Shown here: one piece after another, positions 1 through 8,216 of the stretch
Layout: each line of letters starts with the position of its first letter
Numbering within the stretch: position 1 is the first letter of the stretch
Source of the DNA: Coriobacteriaceae bacterium AM48-5
GTDB taxonomy: Bacteria; Actinomycetota; Coriobacteriia; Coriobacteriales; Coriobacteriaceae
Reading direction: 5' to 3'
Length of the DNA stretch: 64,000 bases
Assembly (NCBI GenBank): GCA_027669525.1
Contig: JAQEDJ010000002.1
Span: forward strand, 56,335 to 120,334
Notes under the pieces: generated by a model
Seen by the model: the letters and a program-made list of their open reading frames with translations, nothing else
Told to the model about the DNA's origin: nothing
The model's database searches: none
Position numbers and translations under genes: made by a program

Positions 1-186
1 GGAAAGTAACCCAAAGCGGCCCGGCGGGGTCCTGTGTAGTCACCCTTTGGACGGAACTCTCCTAATGGGTTGAGCGTTCTGGATTCTTGCTTGCTACCGT
101 TTATCGCGTATAGCGACCGTTTGCGGAATAAGTAACACTCCTTAATAAACCGTGTAGAATCTCAGTTAAGCACGGAGTTTTCCAGG

Positions 187-225
187 GAGACGCTGTCCTT
201 TGTTGTGTGCAAGGGACGGCGTCTC
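187..225. terminator. Hairpin upstream of degV
   Basis: A 15-bp stem (gagacgctgtccttt against aagggacggcgtctc, with a G-U pair) lies about 90 bases before the degV start and is followed by a short T stretch. It could terminate an unseen upstream gene or be a leader hairpin of degV. The first 186 bases hold no gene I can recognise; a stop codon at 7-9 may be the tail of an upstream gene, and a tagaat box at 155-160 is a possible -10. Confidence 0.4.
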
Positions 226-311
226 TTTGGCGCTTGGAAGCCGTTCTGCAGCAGGACGGCGGACGTGCGTCATATATTAAAAAGCCAACGTCGAGATGGG
301 TCGTGATAAGA

Positions 312-1166
312 ATGAGCAAGTACGTAATCGTGGTTGAATCTGGTTCGGATGTGACGCCAGAGCTCTGCGAACGCTACGGCATCGTGCGCGTGCCCATGCA
401 TGTCACGATTGGCGACGAGACCGTCGAGGACGGCTCGATCGATCCGCTCGAGATTTATTCGCGCTGCAACGAGTTTGGCGTGATGCCCAAGACCAGTGGC
501 TGTTCGCCAGCGGATTTTGCGCATGTGTATGACCGCATCCATGCCGAGCAACCCGACGCGACTATTTTGCATCTTGCATATTCCGAGGTCACGACCTGCT
601 CGCACCAATCATCGAAGATCGCCGCCCAGGGGCGCGACTACGTGTTCTCCATGGACACGCGCTTTGTCTCGGTAGGCCAGTCGCTCGTTGTTGTCGAGAC
701 CGCCAAGTATATTGAGGCTCATCCCGATGCCACCGTTGACGAAATTTTCGCCTTCACCAATTCGGTGATGGACCGCGTGCTGTTGGGCTTTGTTCCTACC
801 GACCTTGCCTTCCTTAAGGCAGGCGGTCGCTTGTCCAACGTCGCGTTCCTAGGCGCCCATCTGCTCAAGATTAAGCCCTGCATTGAGGTGACGGGCGGTA
901 AGTTTGTGGCGACTAAGAAGTTCCGCGGCTCCATGCTCAAATGCGCCCGTGCCTTTATTGACCACATGGTTGCCAAGGGCGATATTGATTACTCGCACAT
1001 TGGTTTGGCGTATTCGGTGGGGCTTTCCGAGGAGCTGCGCGATGATATGGAGGTCTACGCGCACGACCTGGGCTTTAAGGACGTCACCTGGACTCAGGTT
1101 GGTGGCGTCATCTCGAGCCACTGCGGCCCGACTGCCTTTGGCGCGGTGCTCACGCTTAAGGCGTAA
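312..1166 (+). CDS. DegV family fatty-acid-binding protein
   Basis: A 284-residue DegV-family protein. These bind a fatty acid in a buried pocket and deliver it to the fatty-acid kinase FakA (FakB role), feeding phospholipid synthesis. The start is placed at ATG 312 because DegV proteins begin with a short beta strand followed by SGSDVT (here after VIVVE), whereas the open frame's extra 35 N-terminal codons look non-conserved. Family hallmarks include the KTSGCSPADF segment (residues about 59-68), the GGRLSNVA motif, the KIKPCIEV strand and the final GPTAFGAV segment. Length is typical (about 280). No fakA neighbour is visible, so the partner kinase must be elsewhere. The ribosome site is weak. 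Confidence 0.9.
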   Translation: MSKYVIVVESGSDVTPELCERYGIVRVPMHVTIGDETVEDGSIDPLEIYSRCNEFGVMPKTSGCSPADFAHVYDRIHAEQPDATILHLAYSEVTTCSHQSSKIAAQGRDYVFSMDTRFVSVGQSLVVVETAKYIEAHPDATVDEIFAFTNSVMDRVLLGFVPTDLAFLKAGGRLSNVAFLGAHLLKIKPCIEVTGGKFVATKKFRGSMLKCARAFIDHMVAKGDIDYSHIGLAYSVGLSEELRDDMEVYAHDLGFKDVTWTQVGGVISSHCGPTAFGAVLTLKA

Positions 1167-1197
1167 AAGCCTGGCGTCTATCGATTTCTATTGCCAC

Positions 1198-1231
1198 GGC
1201 GGCGGGCGGGTTGCGATAACCCTCCCGCCGC
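1198..1231. terminator. Terminator after degV
   Basis: GC-rich stem (ggcggcgggcgggtt against aaccctcccgccgc) with a 5-base loop, 30 bases after the degV stop and followed by ctctt. It separates degV from pflA. Confidence 0.6.
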
Positions 1232-1354
1232 TCTTGCATGGGGTCAAATAGAACAACCCAATTGACCGCTAAACCATTTCACCATCATACGTATGGGCTA
1301 GAATGGCTCTGGCATTTTAATTGGTTGCATCCAAGGAGAGGCAAGGTAGCGCGA

Positions 1355-2173
1355 ATGGCAGAAATGACGCTTGAGGGTGTGGACGCTCGTCCCGAGGACT
1401 CTGCGTTTGCCCTTGGCCGCGTGCATTCAATCGAGACGATGGGAACGGTCGATGGACCCGGCATCCGCTTTGTGGTGTTTGTTCAGGGCTGTCCCATGCG
1501 CTGCGCGTATTGTCACAATCCCGATACCTGGTCTGTTAACGGCGGCACGATGGTGACCGTCGAGCACCTGATGGACGAGTTCCAGAGCAACCATGAGTTC
1601 TACCGTAGCGGCGGCATTACCGTTTCGGGCGGAGAACCGCTCCTGCAGCCCGAGTTTTTGGCCGACCTGTTCCGTGCAATGCACAACAACCCCGATGGCC
1701 GTGTACATACCTGCCTTGACAGCTGCGGATATGCGTTTGACCCCAACCACCCCGAGAAGTTCGATGCCGTGCTCAACGAGACCGACATGGTGCTGCTCGA
1801 TATTAAGCATGCCGATCCGGTCGAGCATAAAAAGCTGACCGGTTGCGATCCCGCACGCATCTTGGCGTTTGGCGATGAGCTTGCACGTCGCAAGATCAAG
1901 GTTGTTATCCGCCACGTGGTTGTGCCGGGCATTACCGACACGGTGGAGGAGTGCGAGGCGCTCGGTCGTCTGATTGCCCCGTGGCATAACGTGGTCGGCC
2001 TGGAAATGCTGCCGTATCACACCATGGGTGTCGTCAAATATGAGCAGTTGGGGATTCCCTATAAGCTCGAGGGCGTTCCCCAGATGGATACCGTGCGCAT
2101 GCCCGAGCTGCGCAACGCCGTCATGACGGGCATGAAAAAGCGCCGCGCCGAACTCAAAAACGCCATCGGCTAG
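1355..2173 (+). CDS. pflA: Pyruvate formate-lyase activating enzyme
   Basis: A 272-residue radical SAM activase that uses a [4Fe-4S] cluster and S-adenosylmethionine to install the glycyl radical on pyruvate formate-lyase, the anaerobic pyruvate to formate plus acetyl-CoA step. The cluster-binding CxxxCxxC is seen as C46-P-M-R-C50-A-Y-C53, preceded by the GTVDGPGIRF motif (residues 30-39), and the SAM-contact GGEPLLQ follows at about residue 97. The ATG at 1355 is chosen because an AAGGAG site sits 16-20 bases upstream with a second purine run nearer. A pflB partner is not adjacent in this window, unlike in many genomes, so the target enzyme lies elsewhere. Confidence 0.93.
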   Translation: MAEMTLEGVDARPEDSAFALGRVHSIETMGTVDGPGIRFVVFVQGCPMRCAYCHNPDTWSVNGGTMVTVEHLMDEFQSNHEFYRSGGITVSGGEPLLQPEFLADLFRAMHNNPDGRVHTCLDSCGYAFDPNHPEKFDAVLNETDMVLLDIKHADPVEHKKLTGCDPARILAFGDELARRKIKVVIRHVVVPGITDTVEECEALGRLIAPWHNVVGLEMLPYHTMGVVKYEQLGIPYKLEGVPQMDTVRMPELRNAVMTGMKKRRAELKNAIG

Positions 2174-2174
2174 C

Positions 2175-2207
2175 GGCACTCATTGGGGACAGACTTAAAT
2201 GAGTGCC
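2175..2207. repeat. Hairpin with GGGGACAG loop
   Basis: Perfect 10-bp arms (ggcactcatt / aatgagtgcc) around a 13-base loop ggggacagactta, starting right after the pflA stop. The loop matches the agggacaggttta loop of the six-copy hairpin family found elsewhere in the window although the stem is different. It may serve as the pflA terminator, but there is no T run. Confidence 0.6.
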
Positions 2208-2241
2208 CCTGGCACCAAGTTGATTGCCAAAGAGCCCCGTC

Positions 2242-2309
2242 AAGTTGCGGTGGAATAGTTCTTGTTTTTCGGCTTATGCCGTCCAAACAGGAACTATTTC
2301 ACCGCAACT
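2242..2309. repeat. Dispersed hairpin family A, copy 1
   Basis: Arms of about 25 bases: left aagttgcggtggaatagttc and onward, right ending gaactatttcaccgcaact. G-U wobbles and small loop differences suggest an RNA structure. The same element recurs at 24579, 25796 and 32151. It occupies most of the pflA to serine-hydrolase gap (2174-2467); the rest of that gap is AT-richer promoter-like sequence. Confidence 0.8.
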
Positions 2310-2467
2310 GCGTTTTGGGTAGAGATGTGCAACAGAATTGGCAAAAATGCATAGAAACGCTTGTGGTTTCTTTAAAGACACCTTAAACGCCACTGAATAT
2401 CTTTGGAAAGAAATGCCTGATCGGTATCATGCTGCTCGTATATAAACGGTAGCAATCAGGAGACCAC

Positions 2468-3586
2468 GTGCGAAACATCGCATCGCGGGATGAGTATGTG
2501 CCGCAGCATAGCAGCAGATATGAGACGAAGGGCACGTCTTCGCGTGGCCTTGCCGACACTCGCATCCGCGTGAGGAAGATTGCCGCCATTGGGATGCTAA
2601 CGTCGGCGGTTATTATCCTCGGAATTACCGCCAAAACCTACGCGTCGGAGCGGATGGCACACTCAGATGCGTCAACGGTACAGACGCAAAACAAAAAGGT
2701 CTCTGAATCTAAAGTCACCGCAAGTCAAACCCTGTCGACAGCGAACCTCAAGACGGGGCTTTCGAAGGCGGACTTTAACGATATTCCCTCAGGCGATACC
2801 GTGCAGACCTTCTCACTGGTTGATGACCAGATCCTCGCCCTGGAGGATGAGAACCTCGCCGCACTCCAGAATGCGCTTGACCAGGCGCAGGAGCTGGGCG
2901 ATGTGGGCGTGGTGTTTTACGACCTGTCGAGCGGTAAGGGCGTGACGTATAACGCTGATGTCGAGGTGTACGGTGCGAGTAGCTACAAGGCACTCTATGC
3001 GTTGTACATTTGCGAATCTCTGGTCGAGACGGGCCAGGTTTCACTCGATGACTCCCTTGGCACCTATGGTGGCTACAACATGGGTTGGCAGACGGTACGC
3101 GACTTGATCGAGGCTGCGGTCGTTTATTCAGACAACGATTCGTTTATTGCGTTACGTGCGGCGTTTGACCGTGTCGGTTACGAGGGTTGGATTGTCGGTC
3201 TTGGTATCGATTACGATACCGCACTCGATCCGATGAGCGATTTCCCAACCTACTGCGCGCGCACCTCGGCCAAGTTGTGGCGCGAGATGAGCGAGTATTT
3301 GAGCCGTGATACCGAGACGTCGCAATGGCTGTCGGGTCTTCTGGCCTCTACGACCCAATCGTTTATTCGTGACGGCATTGCGGACGACCAAGCCTTGGTG
3401 CGCAACAAGGCCGGCTGGATCAGCGAGGCAGGTTGCAATGCGACATGCGATGCGGGTCTCATCGATGTCGGCGGCGACACCTACATTATGAGCATCATGA
3501 CATCGATGCCATGGAGCGACCATTCGAGCGAGGTCGTGGCTGCCATCGCCAAGGCGCTCTATGATACCCGCGCTGCACTGGCTTAG
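2468..3586 (+). CDS. Membrane-anchored serine beta-lactamase-like hydrolase
   Basis: A 372-residue protein with an N-terminal basic segment, one transmembrane helix (about residues 38-55), a Ser/Thr/Lys-rich linker, then a class A beta-lactamase-like domain (about 125-372). All three penicilloyl-serine-transferase motifs are visible: SxxK at S171-S-Y-K174, SDN at 221-223 and KAG in the KTG position at 314-316. It therefore probably acts outside the membrane on a peptidoglycan-like or beta-lactam substrate. It may be a true beta-lactamase, a DD-peptidase or an inactive relative; the KAG variant of KTG makes efficient lactamase activity uncertain. It begins with GTG 2468, with a caggaga site just upstream. 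It is probably monocistronic. Confidence 0.82.
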   Translation: MRNIASRDEYVPQHSSRYETKGTSSRGLADTRIRVRKIAAIGMLTSAVIILGITAKTYASERMAHSDASTVQTQNKKVSESKVTASQTLSTANLKTGLSKADFNDIPSGDTVQTFSLVDDQILALEDENLAALQNALDQAQELGDVGVVFYDLSSGKGVTYNADVEVYGASSYKALYALYICESLVETGQVSLDDSLGTYGGYNMGWQTVRDLIEAAVVYSDNDSFIALRAAFDRVGYEGWIVGLGIDYDTALDPMSDFPTYCARTSAKLWREMSEYLSRDTETSQWLSGLLASTTQSFIRDGIADDQALVRNKAGWISEAGCNATCDAGLIDVGGDTYIMSIMTSMPWSDHSSEVVAAIAKALYDTRAALA

Positions 3587-3664
3587 CGTGTTCGTTTGGC
3601 GAGGTCAAACAAAATGCTGGTACCATACCGTGGTTGAGAATTTCGTATAGGTTTGGGGAATGGT

Positions 3665-4405
3665 ATGGCTACCATCGCGATTATCGGTGCGCTCGAAAAA
3701 GAGATCATGCAGATTAAGGAAGAGCTGAGCGACGTTTGCGAGGCACGGGAGGCAGGCTTGACCGTTGTGAGCGGTGGGCTCGACGGCCTGATGATTGTCG
3801 CCACAACGGCGGGCATGGGCACGGTGAACGCCGCCGCTGCGACACAGCACCTCATTAGCAAGTATGCTCCGCAGGCTGTTGTGTTTTCGGGCATTGCGGG
3901 CGGTTTGAACCCCAAGCTCCATATCGACGACGTGGTCATTGGTAAACGCCTGCGCTATTTGGATACCGATACCGCGCTTATCGCCGAGTCCGCACCGGGG
4001 CTCGAGGAGTTTGGCTCGACGCCTGCGCTGGTCGATATTGCCGCCGATGTGCTTGCTGAGCGTGGGTTTGTTGACGCTTCGACAAATGCAGTCGCTTCGA
4101 ACGAGGGCACCAAGCAGTTCCTGGTCGGCACGATTGCCACGGGTAACCGCTTTGTGACGGGCGCCGTCATGCGCAACGACGCTATCGAGGCGACGCATGC
4201 CGATTGTGTCGGCATGGAGGGCGCGGCAATTGCCCATGTCGCAACCAAAAATGGTGTCGATTGCCTGGTGTTGCGCGCTATCAGCGATAATTGTGACGAG
4301 GCGTACGATGCAATTTGCGAGCGCGAGTTCGATCTGTTCGAGTACGCGCGTGTCGCAAGTGACATCACGCTCGATATCGTCCGCCGCATTGCCGCCGCGC
4401 AATAG
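3665..4405 (+). CDS. mtnN: 5'-methylthioadenosine/S-adenosylhomocysteine nucleosidase
   Basis: A 246-residue Pfs/MtnN enzyme that cleaves MTA and S-adenosylhomocysteine to adenine plus thio-ribose products, for methionine salvage and removal of the SAM by-product. Seen: N-terminal IIGALEKEI with the conserved Glu, GIAGGL (about residues 81-86), the VGMEGAAIAHV segment carrying the ribose-binding Glu, and the catalytic Asp in RAISDNCDE. Length is slightly above the usual 230. ATG 3665 is preferred over an in-frame ATG 12 bases upstream because the hydrophobic first strand starts immediately after it. The next gene ysxC follows after 38 bases and is probably co-transcribed. Confidence 0.92.
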   Translation: MATIAIIGALEKEIMQIKEELSDVCEAREAGLTVVSGGLDGLMIVATTAGMGTVNAAAATQHLISKYAPQAVVFSGIAGGLNPKLHIDDVVIGKRLRYLDTDTALIAESAPGLEEFGSTPALVDIAADVLAERGFVDASTNAVASNEGTKQFLVGTIATGNRFVTGAVMRNDAIEATHADCVGMEGAAIAHVATKNGVDCLVLRAISDNCDEAYDAICEREFDLFEYARVASDITLDIVRRIAAAQ

Positions 4406-4443
4406 CGCGTCTATTTGTAAGAACCTACGACCAAGGAGTGTCC

Positions 4444-5034
4444 ATGGCCGATTCCATTAACTACCAGCTTGCCAAGTTCGTCGCCAGCTACGGCAAGGTT
4501 TCGCAGATTCCCGAGTCTACCTGCCCCGAGGTGAGCTTTGTCGGCCGCTCCAACGTGGGCAAGTCGTCGATTATGAACAAGCTCTTTGGCCGCAAGAACC
4601 TGGTCAAGGTTTCCAGCACGCCGGGCAAGACGAGCAACATCAACTTCTTTGAGGCCGACGACGTACATTTCGTGGATCTGCCGGGTTACGGTTTCGCCCG
4701 TCGCTCCAAGGCCGAGCGCGACCGCTGGGCCGAGCTTATCGGCGACTTTTTCGACTCCGAGCGCAGCTTTAACTTGGTTGTCTCGCTGGTGGACATTCGT
4801 CACGACCCCAGCAAGCTCGACCACGACATGATCGACTACCTACAGGGCAACGAGTTCAACTTTATCGTCTGCCTCACCAAAGCCGACAAGCTCAGCCGCA
4901 CCCAGCAGGCCCGCCAGGCAGCAGCCATCAAGAAGCAGCTTAACGTCCCGGCCGAGAACGTGATCATCACAAGCTCCCAAACCGGCACCGGTATCGACGA
5001 ACTTAAGCGCCGCATTGCCGAGGCCTGCCTCTAA
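4444..5034 (+). CDS. ysxC: Ribosome biogenesis GTP-binding protein YsxC/EngB
   Basis: A 196-residue TRAFAC GTPase needed for 50S ribosomal subunit assembly. G motifs are clear: G1 GRSNVGKSS (34-42), G2 threonine region STPGKT, G3 DLPGYG, G4 TKAD and G5-like SSQTGTG. The ATG at 4444 is spaced correctly from AAGGAG at 4433-4438; a GTG overlapping that site at 4438 is rejected. Length is standard. Chromosomal core gene, co-directional with mtnN. Confidence 0.94.
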   Translation: MADSINYQLAKFVASYGKVSQIPESTCPEVSFVGRSNVGKSSIMNKLFGRKNLVKVSSTPGKTSNINFFEADDVHFVDLPGYGFARRSKAERDRWAELIGDFFDSERSFNLVVSLVDIRHDPSKLDHDMIDYLQGNEFNFIVCLTKADKLSRTQQARQAAAIKKQLNVPAENVIITSSQTGTGIDELKRRIAEACL

Positions 5035-5061
5035 TCAGGTTAACCCCCAAAGCTCCTATCT

Positions 5062-5108
5062 ATATCACCTCAGTGATAGTTATTGGTAAACTATCACTGA
5101 GGTGATAT
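5062..5108. promoter_or_regulatory. Double palindrome operator before DUF3990 gene
   Basis: Two perfect 20-base arms (5062-5081 and 5089-5108) separated by attggta. Each arm is itself a TATCAC-N4-GTGATA palindrome (5063-5078 and 5092-5107), so the site offers two dyads, a common layout for cooperative autoregulation by a dimeric HTH protein. It ends 14 bases before the DUF3990 start and so should overlap its promoter. The HTH protein two genes downstream is the obvious candidate to bind it (inference). Confidence 0.8.
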
Positions 5109-5122
5109 TTTTGGAGGTCGCT

Positions 5123-5806
5123 ATGGAGCTATGGCACGGGTCGGAGGTTGTTGTCGAACATCCATCGCTGGATAGATGTAGACAGTTCAACGACTATGGG
5201 CGTGGGTTTTATTGCACGCCACATGAGGAAATGGCGATGGAATGGGCATGTCGGACCGAGTCTGATGGCATTGCGAATCGATATGAGCTTGATTTAGATG
5301 GTCTTGCGATTTTGGATTTGGAATCAGGTGAGTTCTCGATTCTCAACTGGCTTGCAATTCTGGCGAATAACAGAGAGTTCAATGTCTCGACGCCATTGGC
5401 GCGCGAAGGGCTACGATTTCTACTTGATAACTGTCTGATTGATATTTCTTCATATGACGTTATTCGGGGCTATCGCGCTGACGACTCCTATTTTTCGTTT
5501 GCAAGACAGTTTGTCAGCGGCATGATATCGCTCAGACAGCTGCAACGTATCATGCGCTTGGGTGATTTGGGTATTCAATATGCTCTTATGAGCGAGCGCG
5601 CTTTTTCGGTGATTAGATTCTGCGATTGGAAGCAGGCTTCGGGGCCTGAGTTTTATCCCAAGCGTTTTGAGCGTGAGCAGAATGCTCGACGCAAATACTT
5701 GGATACGGTTAACGGGTTCGATTCCGAAGGTATCGACATTAGGGATTTAATGGCAGGGAGGGTTGATTTAAATGATCCAAGAGTTAACGGATTGTGGGCC
5801 GAGTAG
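5123..5806 (+). CDS. DUF3990 protein, putative ADP-ribosyltransferase-like toxin
   Basis: A 227-residue protein. The N-terminus MELWHGS, then DYGRGFYCT (about residues 26-34) and MAMEWA match the DUF3990 pattern WHGS...GxGFYxT...QAxxWA. DUF3990 has been linked to the ADP-ribosyltransferase fold, in which the His of WHGS and the Tyr of GFY would be the first two catalytic positions; I cannot assign the third acidic residue. ATG 5123 has a strong GGAGGT site. It overlaps the next gene by 35 bases, so translation is coupled. The pair, together with the palindrome upstream and its lower GC than the neighbours, suggests a toxin-antitoxin or defence module acquired horizontally. Toxicity is inference. 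Confidence 0.75.
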   Translation: MELWHGSEVVVEHPSLDRCRQFNDYGRGFYCTPHEEMAMEWACRTESDGIANRYELDLDGLAILDLESGEFSILNWLAILANNREFNVSTPLAREGLRFLLDNCLIDISSYDVIRGYRADDSYFSFARQFVSGMISLRQLQRIMRLGDLGIQYALMSERAFSVIRFCDWKQASGPEFYPKRFEREQNARRKYLDTVNGFDSEGIDIRDLMAGRVDLNDPRVNGLWAE

Positions 5807-6470
5807 GACATACCCCGTCTACTACCTCGAGGATGCAATGAACAACCTCGGTGACTGCTTTGACTATGCCGTCAATGACTATGGAGCAGAAGGATCTGAA
5901 GTTGCTGAACTCTTTTGTCTGAGCGGGGTTGCCCGCGAGTTTGAGCGTGGCAACGCATGGGTCGTATCGGGAAAATCGGGCGTTGAGCTGTTCGCACTGA
6001 TCGCCGAAAGGTCGGGCTATGAAGCCAGGTCTATGCCGGACCGCACCTATCGATTTGAGAAAACACCGGAATACTGGACGGGCTGGATATTGGCGTATCT
6101 ACAGTGGCGCCTGGGAGAGTCTTTTGAAGACCTGCTGCATGTCGCTCCGTTTGATGTGCTGCGCAGTTTGTACTATCCCTGGCACGAAGCCTCGGAGGAA
6201 CGCGTGGCGCGTCTTATTTGCGACATGGCGAAGAAAACACCTCGTCAAACCAAACTGGCGCTAGCGAGAAAGAGGGTCAAGAAAACCCAGCAAGACCTGG
6301 CATACGAATCGGGCGTATCACTCCGCTCAATCCAAATGTACGAACAGCGGCAGAGAAACATCAACGAAGCCTCGGTAACAGCCGTAAGGGATATGGCGAA
6401 AGTCCTACACTGCAGCATCGAAGACCTCCTAGAGCCAGTCTTCGAATACAAGGAATCTAGCGCAGCGTAA
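5772..6470 (+). CDS. DUF3990-partner protein with C-terminal XRE helix-turn-helix
   Basis: A 232-residue protein. Residues about 15-85 (YYLEDAMNNLGDCFDYAVND through the GVAREFERGN and KSGVELF segments) resemble the small domain that commonly accompanies DUF3990 genes (DUF3791-like; uncertain). The middle region contains EYWTGWILAYLQWR. Residues about 155-222 form an XRE-type HTH with recognition-helix segment SGVSLRSIQMYEQ. Start 5772 has a GGGAGG site; an alternative ATG at 5838 would drop 22 residues. It probably neutralises the upstream protein and represses the operon through the palindromes at 5062-5108 (inference). Confidence 0.72.
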   Translation: MIQELTDCGPSRTYPVYYLEDAMNNLGDCFDYAVNDYGAEGSEVAELFCLSGVAREFERGNAWVVSGKSGVELFALIAERSGYEARSMPDRTYRFEKTPEYWTGWILAYLQWRLGESFEDLLHVAPFDVLRSLYYPWHEASEERVARLICDMAKKTPRQTKLALARKRVKKTQQDLAYESGVSLRSIQMYEQRQRNINEASVTAVRDMAKVLHCSIEDLLEPVFEYKESSAA

Positions 6471-6595
6471 GGCGGGCATTGACCAATGATTGCGCAAGTG
6501 AAAGTGTGCCAAACTGCATTTAACTCAGCAAAGCTAGCCGTTATATTAGGGCATACGGCTCTCGTGGGTATTCACTAGGTTGCTTATATATTGTA

Positions 6596-6629
6596 ATGCC
6601 CCGTTAAGCAAAGGTGCTCAGCGGGGCAT
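6596..6629. terminator. Terminator downstream of DUF3990/HTH module
   Basis: 15-bp arms (atgccccgttaagca / tgctcagcggggcat) with a 4-base loop aagg and a short T stretch after it. It sits between the HTH gene and the convergent zinc-ribbon gene and could work in either direction. The remainder of 6471-6709 shows nothing else recognisable. Confidence 0.75.
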
Positions 6630-6709
6630 TTCTAAATCGGCGATGCTAACGGGAGTTAAGCTGTAATAAATTGCGACAGAAAACGCCCGTATTTGATGAT
6701 TAAGACAAA

Positions 6710-7723
6710 TTACTCAATTCGGGCGCTCAACCAGTACTCTCCATTCGAAGCTACGATTGCGTATGTAATTCCATTTTTGACAATCGGTTCATCTACGCAA
6801 GCAGCGCCAACTTGCTTGGCATCTGAAAACGAAAGCGTTGGATCAATCGCTTGTATGGTTGCTAATGCTGTCGCCGCGGCATAATCTGAATTTTCGAAGT
6901 ACATGACTATGTTTTTGAAGCAGTTTACGGATCCAAGATAGCTGAATAGCAGTTGACTGCTCGAGTCCGAGAAAAAGCCTCCAATACCGGCAAGCGTAGA
7001 GCCATTTTTTATCTGAAGCTCGAGTCCCGTGCCGCTATCGTCTAGCTCGTAACTCGCCTTCATATTGCTGCAATTGGGGATATCGGAGAATTCCTCGTTA
7101 AGTCGTTCAATAAAGCCTTCAGGTGAAATTGAAAACGATCCGTCGCCAAGAAAGGAAGTAATTTCCTTTTCGTTGCGAGTGTCAACGACCTCGCCGCATT
7201 TTTCGCATTCTCGTATTTCCTTTGAGGTGGCATCTGCGTAGTCAACTTCGGTAGTCCACGAGCCCGGTTGATGCCCAAGGGGTTTTCCATCGGTTTTACC
7301 ACAGCGTTGACAGGTCTTCGGAACCGTGCACGTTGCTTCTTCCCATTCATGTCCGAGCGGTTCCCCCTCGGTTTTGCCGCAACTTTTACAGGTGCGAGGG
7401 CTTGTACAGCTCGCATTGGTCCAAAGCTTATGGGTGCAAAACAATTGGGGGAATAACGTGGGCAAACAGAAGACGACAGCAACTATTGCAGTAGCTGCAA
7501 TAGCCGCTCGTTTTTTACCGCCTAATTTATGAATGGCTTTCGTTAGAAGAGAGTCGCTCTCTTCTTTTTTGCATACGACGTCATATTCATTTGATGGGCG
7601 ATTTTCAGGGGAAGGGGCGTCGTCGGCACCATCAGGAAACTGCTTCCCTTCAATATTCGGTATCTGCTCGTCAGATGCGCTGTGCGTTTGCTCACCGTTG
7701 GGTTCTTTCATCTCGTTATCCAT
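6710..7723 (-). CDS. Membrane protein with tandem zinc-ribbon-like repeats
   Basis: A 337-residue protein starting at ATG 7723 with a GGAG site in front. Residues 1-70 are acidic and hydrophilic; one transmembrane helix follows (AAIAATAIVAVVFCLPTLF region, about 72-92). After it come repeated Cys motifs: CTSPRTCKSCGKTEGEPLGH, CTVPKTCQRCGKTDGKPLGH and CEKCGEV, each with CxxCG knuckles suitable for Zn binding. The C-terminal 150 residues form an uncharacterised extracytoplasmic domain. The CT-P-TC-CGKT-G-PLGH repeat is common in surface and secreted proteins of gut Gram-positives, but the function is unknown. It is transcribed divergently from the XRE gene across the 7798-7820 palindrome. Confidence 0.75.
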   Translation of the reverse strand: MDNEMKEPNGEQTHSASDEQIPNIEGKQFPDGADDAPSPENRPSNEYDVVCKKEESDSLLTKAIHKLGGKKRAAIAATAIVAVVFCLPTLFPQLFCTHKLWTNASCTSPRTCKSCGKTEGEPLGHEWEEATCTVPKTCQRCGKTDGKPLGHQPGSWTTEVDYADATSKEIRECEKCGEVVDTRNEKEITSFLGDGSFSISPEGFIERLNEEFSDIPNCSNMKASYELDDSGTGLELQIKNGSTLAGIGGFFSDSSSQLLFSYLGSVNCFKNIVMYFENSDYAAATALATIQAIDPTLSFSDAKQVGAACVDEPIVKNGITYAIVASNGEYWLSARIE

Positions 7724-7797
7724 GTTTATCGAGTCTCCTCTCTCGCTTAAATATGCGATGCGAACAACTGCGGTAGGTGAAACAGCTGGTGACATAA

Positions 7798-7820
7798 ATA
7801 TATCCCAGTTTGGGATATAT
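7798..7820. promoter_or_regulatory. Palindromic operator in divergent region
   Basis: Perfect 10-base arms atatatccca and tgggatatat around gtt. It lies between the start codons of the divergent zinc-ribbon protein (7723) and XRE regulator (7825). The last arm ends 4 bases before the preferred XRE start, so binding there would block that gene's translation-start region and probably its promoter. Likely bound by the XRE protein itself (inference). Confidence 0.7.
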
Positions 7821-7824
7821 CAAA

Positions 7825-8088
7825 ATGGAATATAGCGTAAGCGGCATGAACGTTGATGCAAATAGGACATGCGGAAAATGCCTCTCCCAGATTCGCCGGG
7901 AGCAAGGTATCACTCAGGTTGAACTCGCAAGGAAACTGAGGGTACCTCAGTCGTTCATCTCGAAAGTCGAGACCGGAGAACGCAGTCTTAGGGTTTATGA
8001 GCAGTTCGCCTATGCGGAGGCGCTTGGAATTACTGTTGAAACGCTAGTACGTAAACTTGGGGCTGTTTTGAGTAGCGAAGATAATTAG
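7825..8088 (+). CDS. Small XRE-family transcriptional regulator
   Basis: About 87 residues, almost entirely one XRE/Cro helix-turn-helix: LSQIRREQGITQVELARKL, recognition helix VPQSFISKVETGERSL, then YEQFAYAEALGITVETL. Start is uncertain: ATG 7825 and ATG 7846 both lack a clear ribosome site, and a TTG at 7810 would lie inside the palindrome. A likely autorepressor that also controls the divergent zinc-ribbon membrane protein through 7798-7820 (inference). Confidence 0.8.
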   Translation: MEYSVSGMNVDANRTCGKCLSQIRREQGITQVELARKLRVPQSFISKVETGERSLRVYEQFAYAEALGITVETLVRKLGAVLSSEDN

Positions 8089-8216
8089 ATGACGTCACGC
8101 ATCGATCATCAATTAGAAATTAAAACAGAGCTATAGGGCGAATGAGAAGCTGGGAAGTGCGCCTTTATCAAATAGAAGCCAAAAAATCAGCCCGGCGACT
8201 TTCCAGAGCGTAGGTT

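Noticed and set aside
5710..5725. A ggttcgattcc sequence resembling a tRNA T-arm
   Set aside because: It lies inside the DUF3990 reading frame, and no acceptor, D or anticodon stems can be drawn around it.
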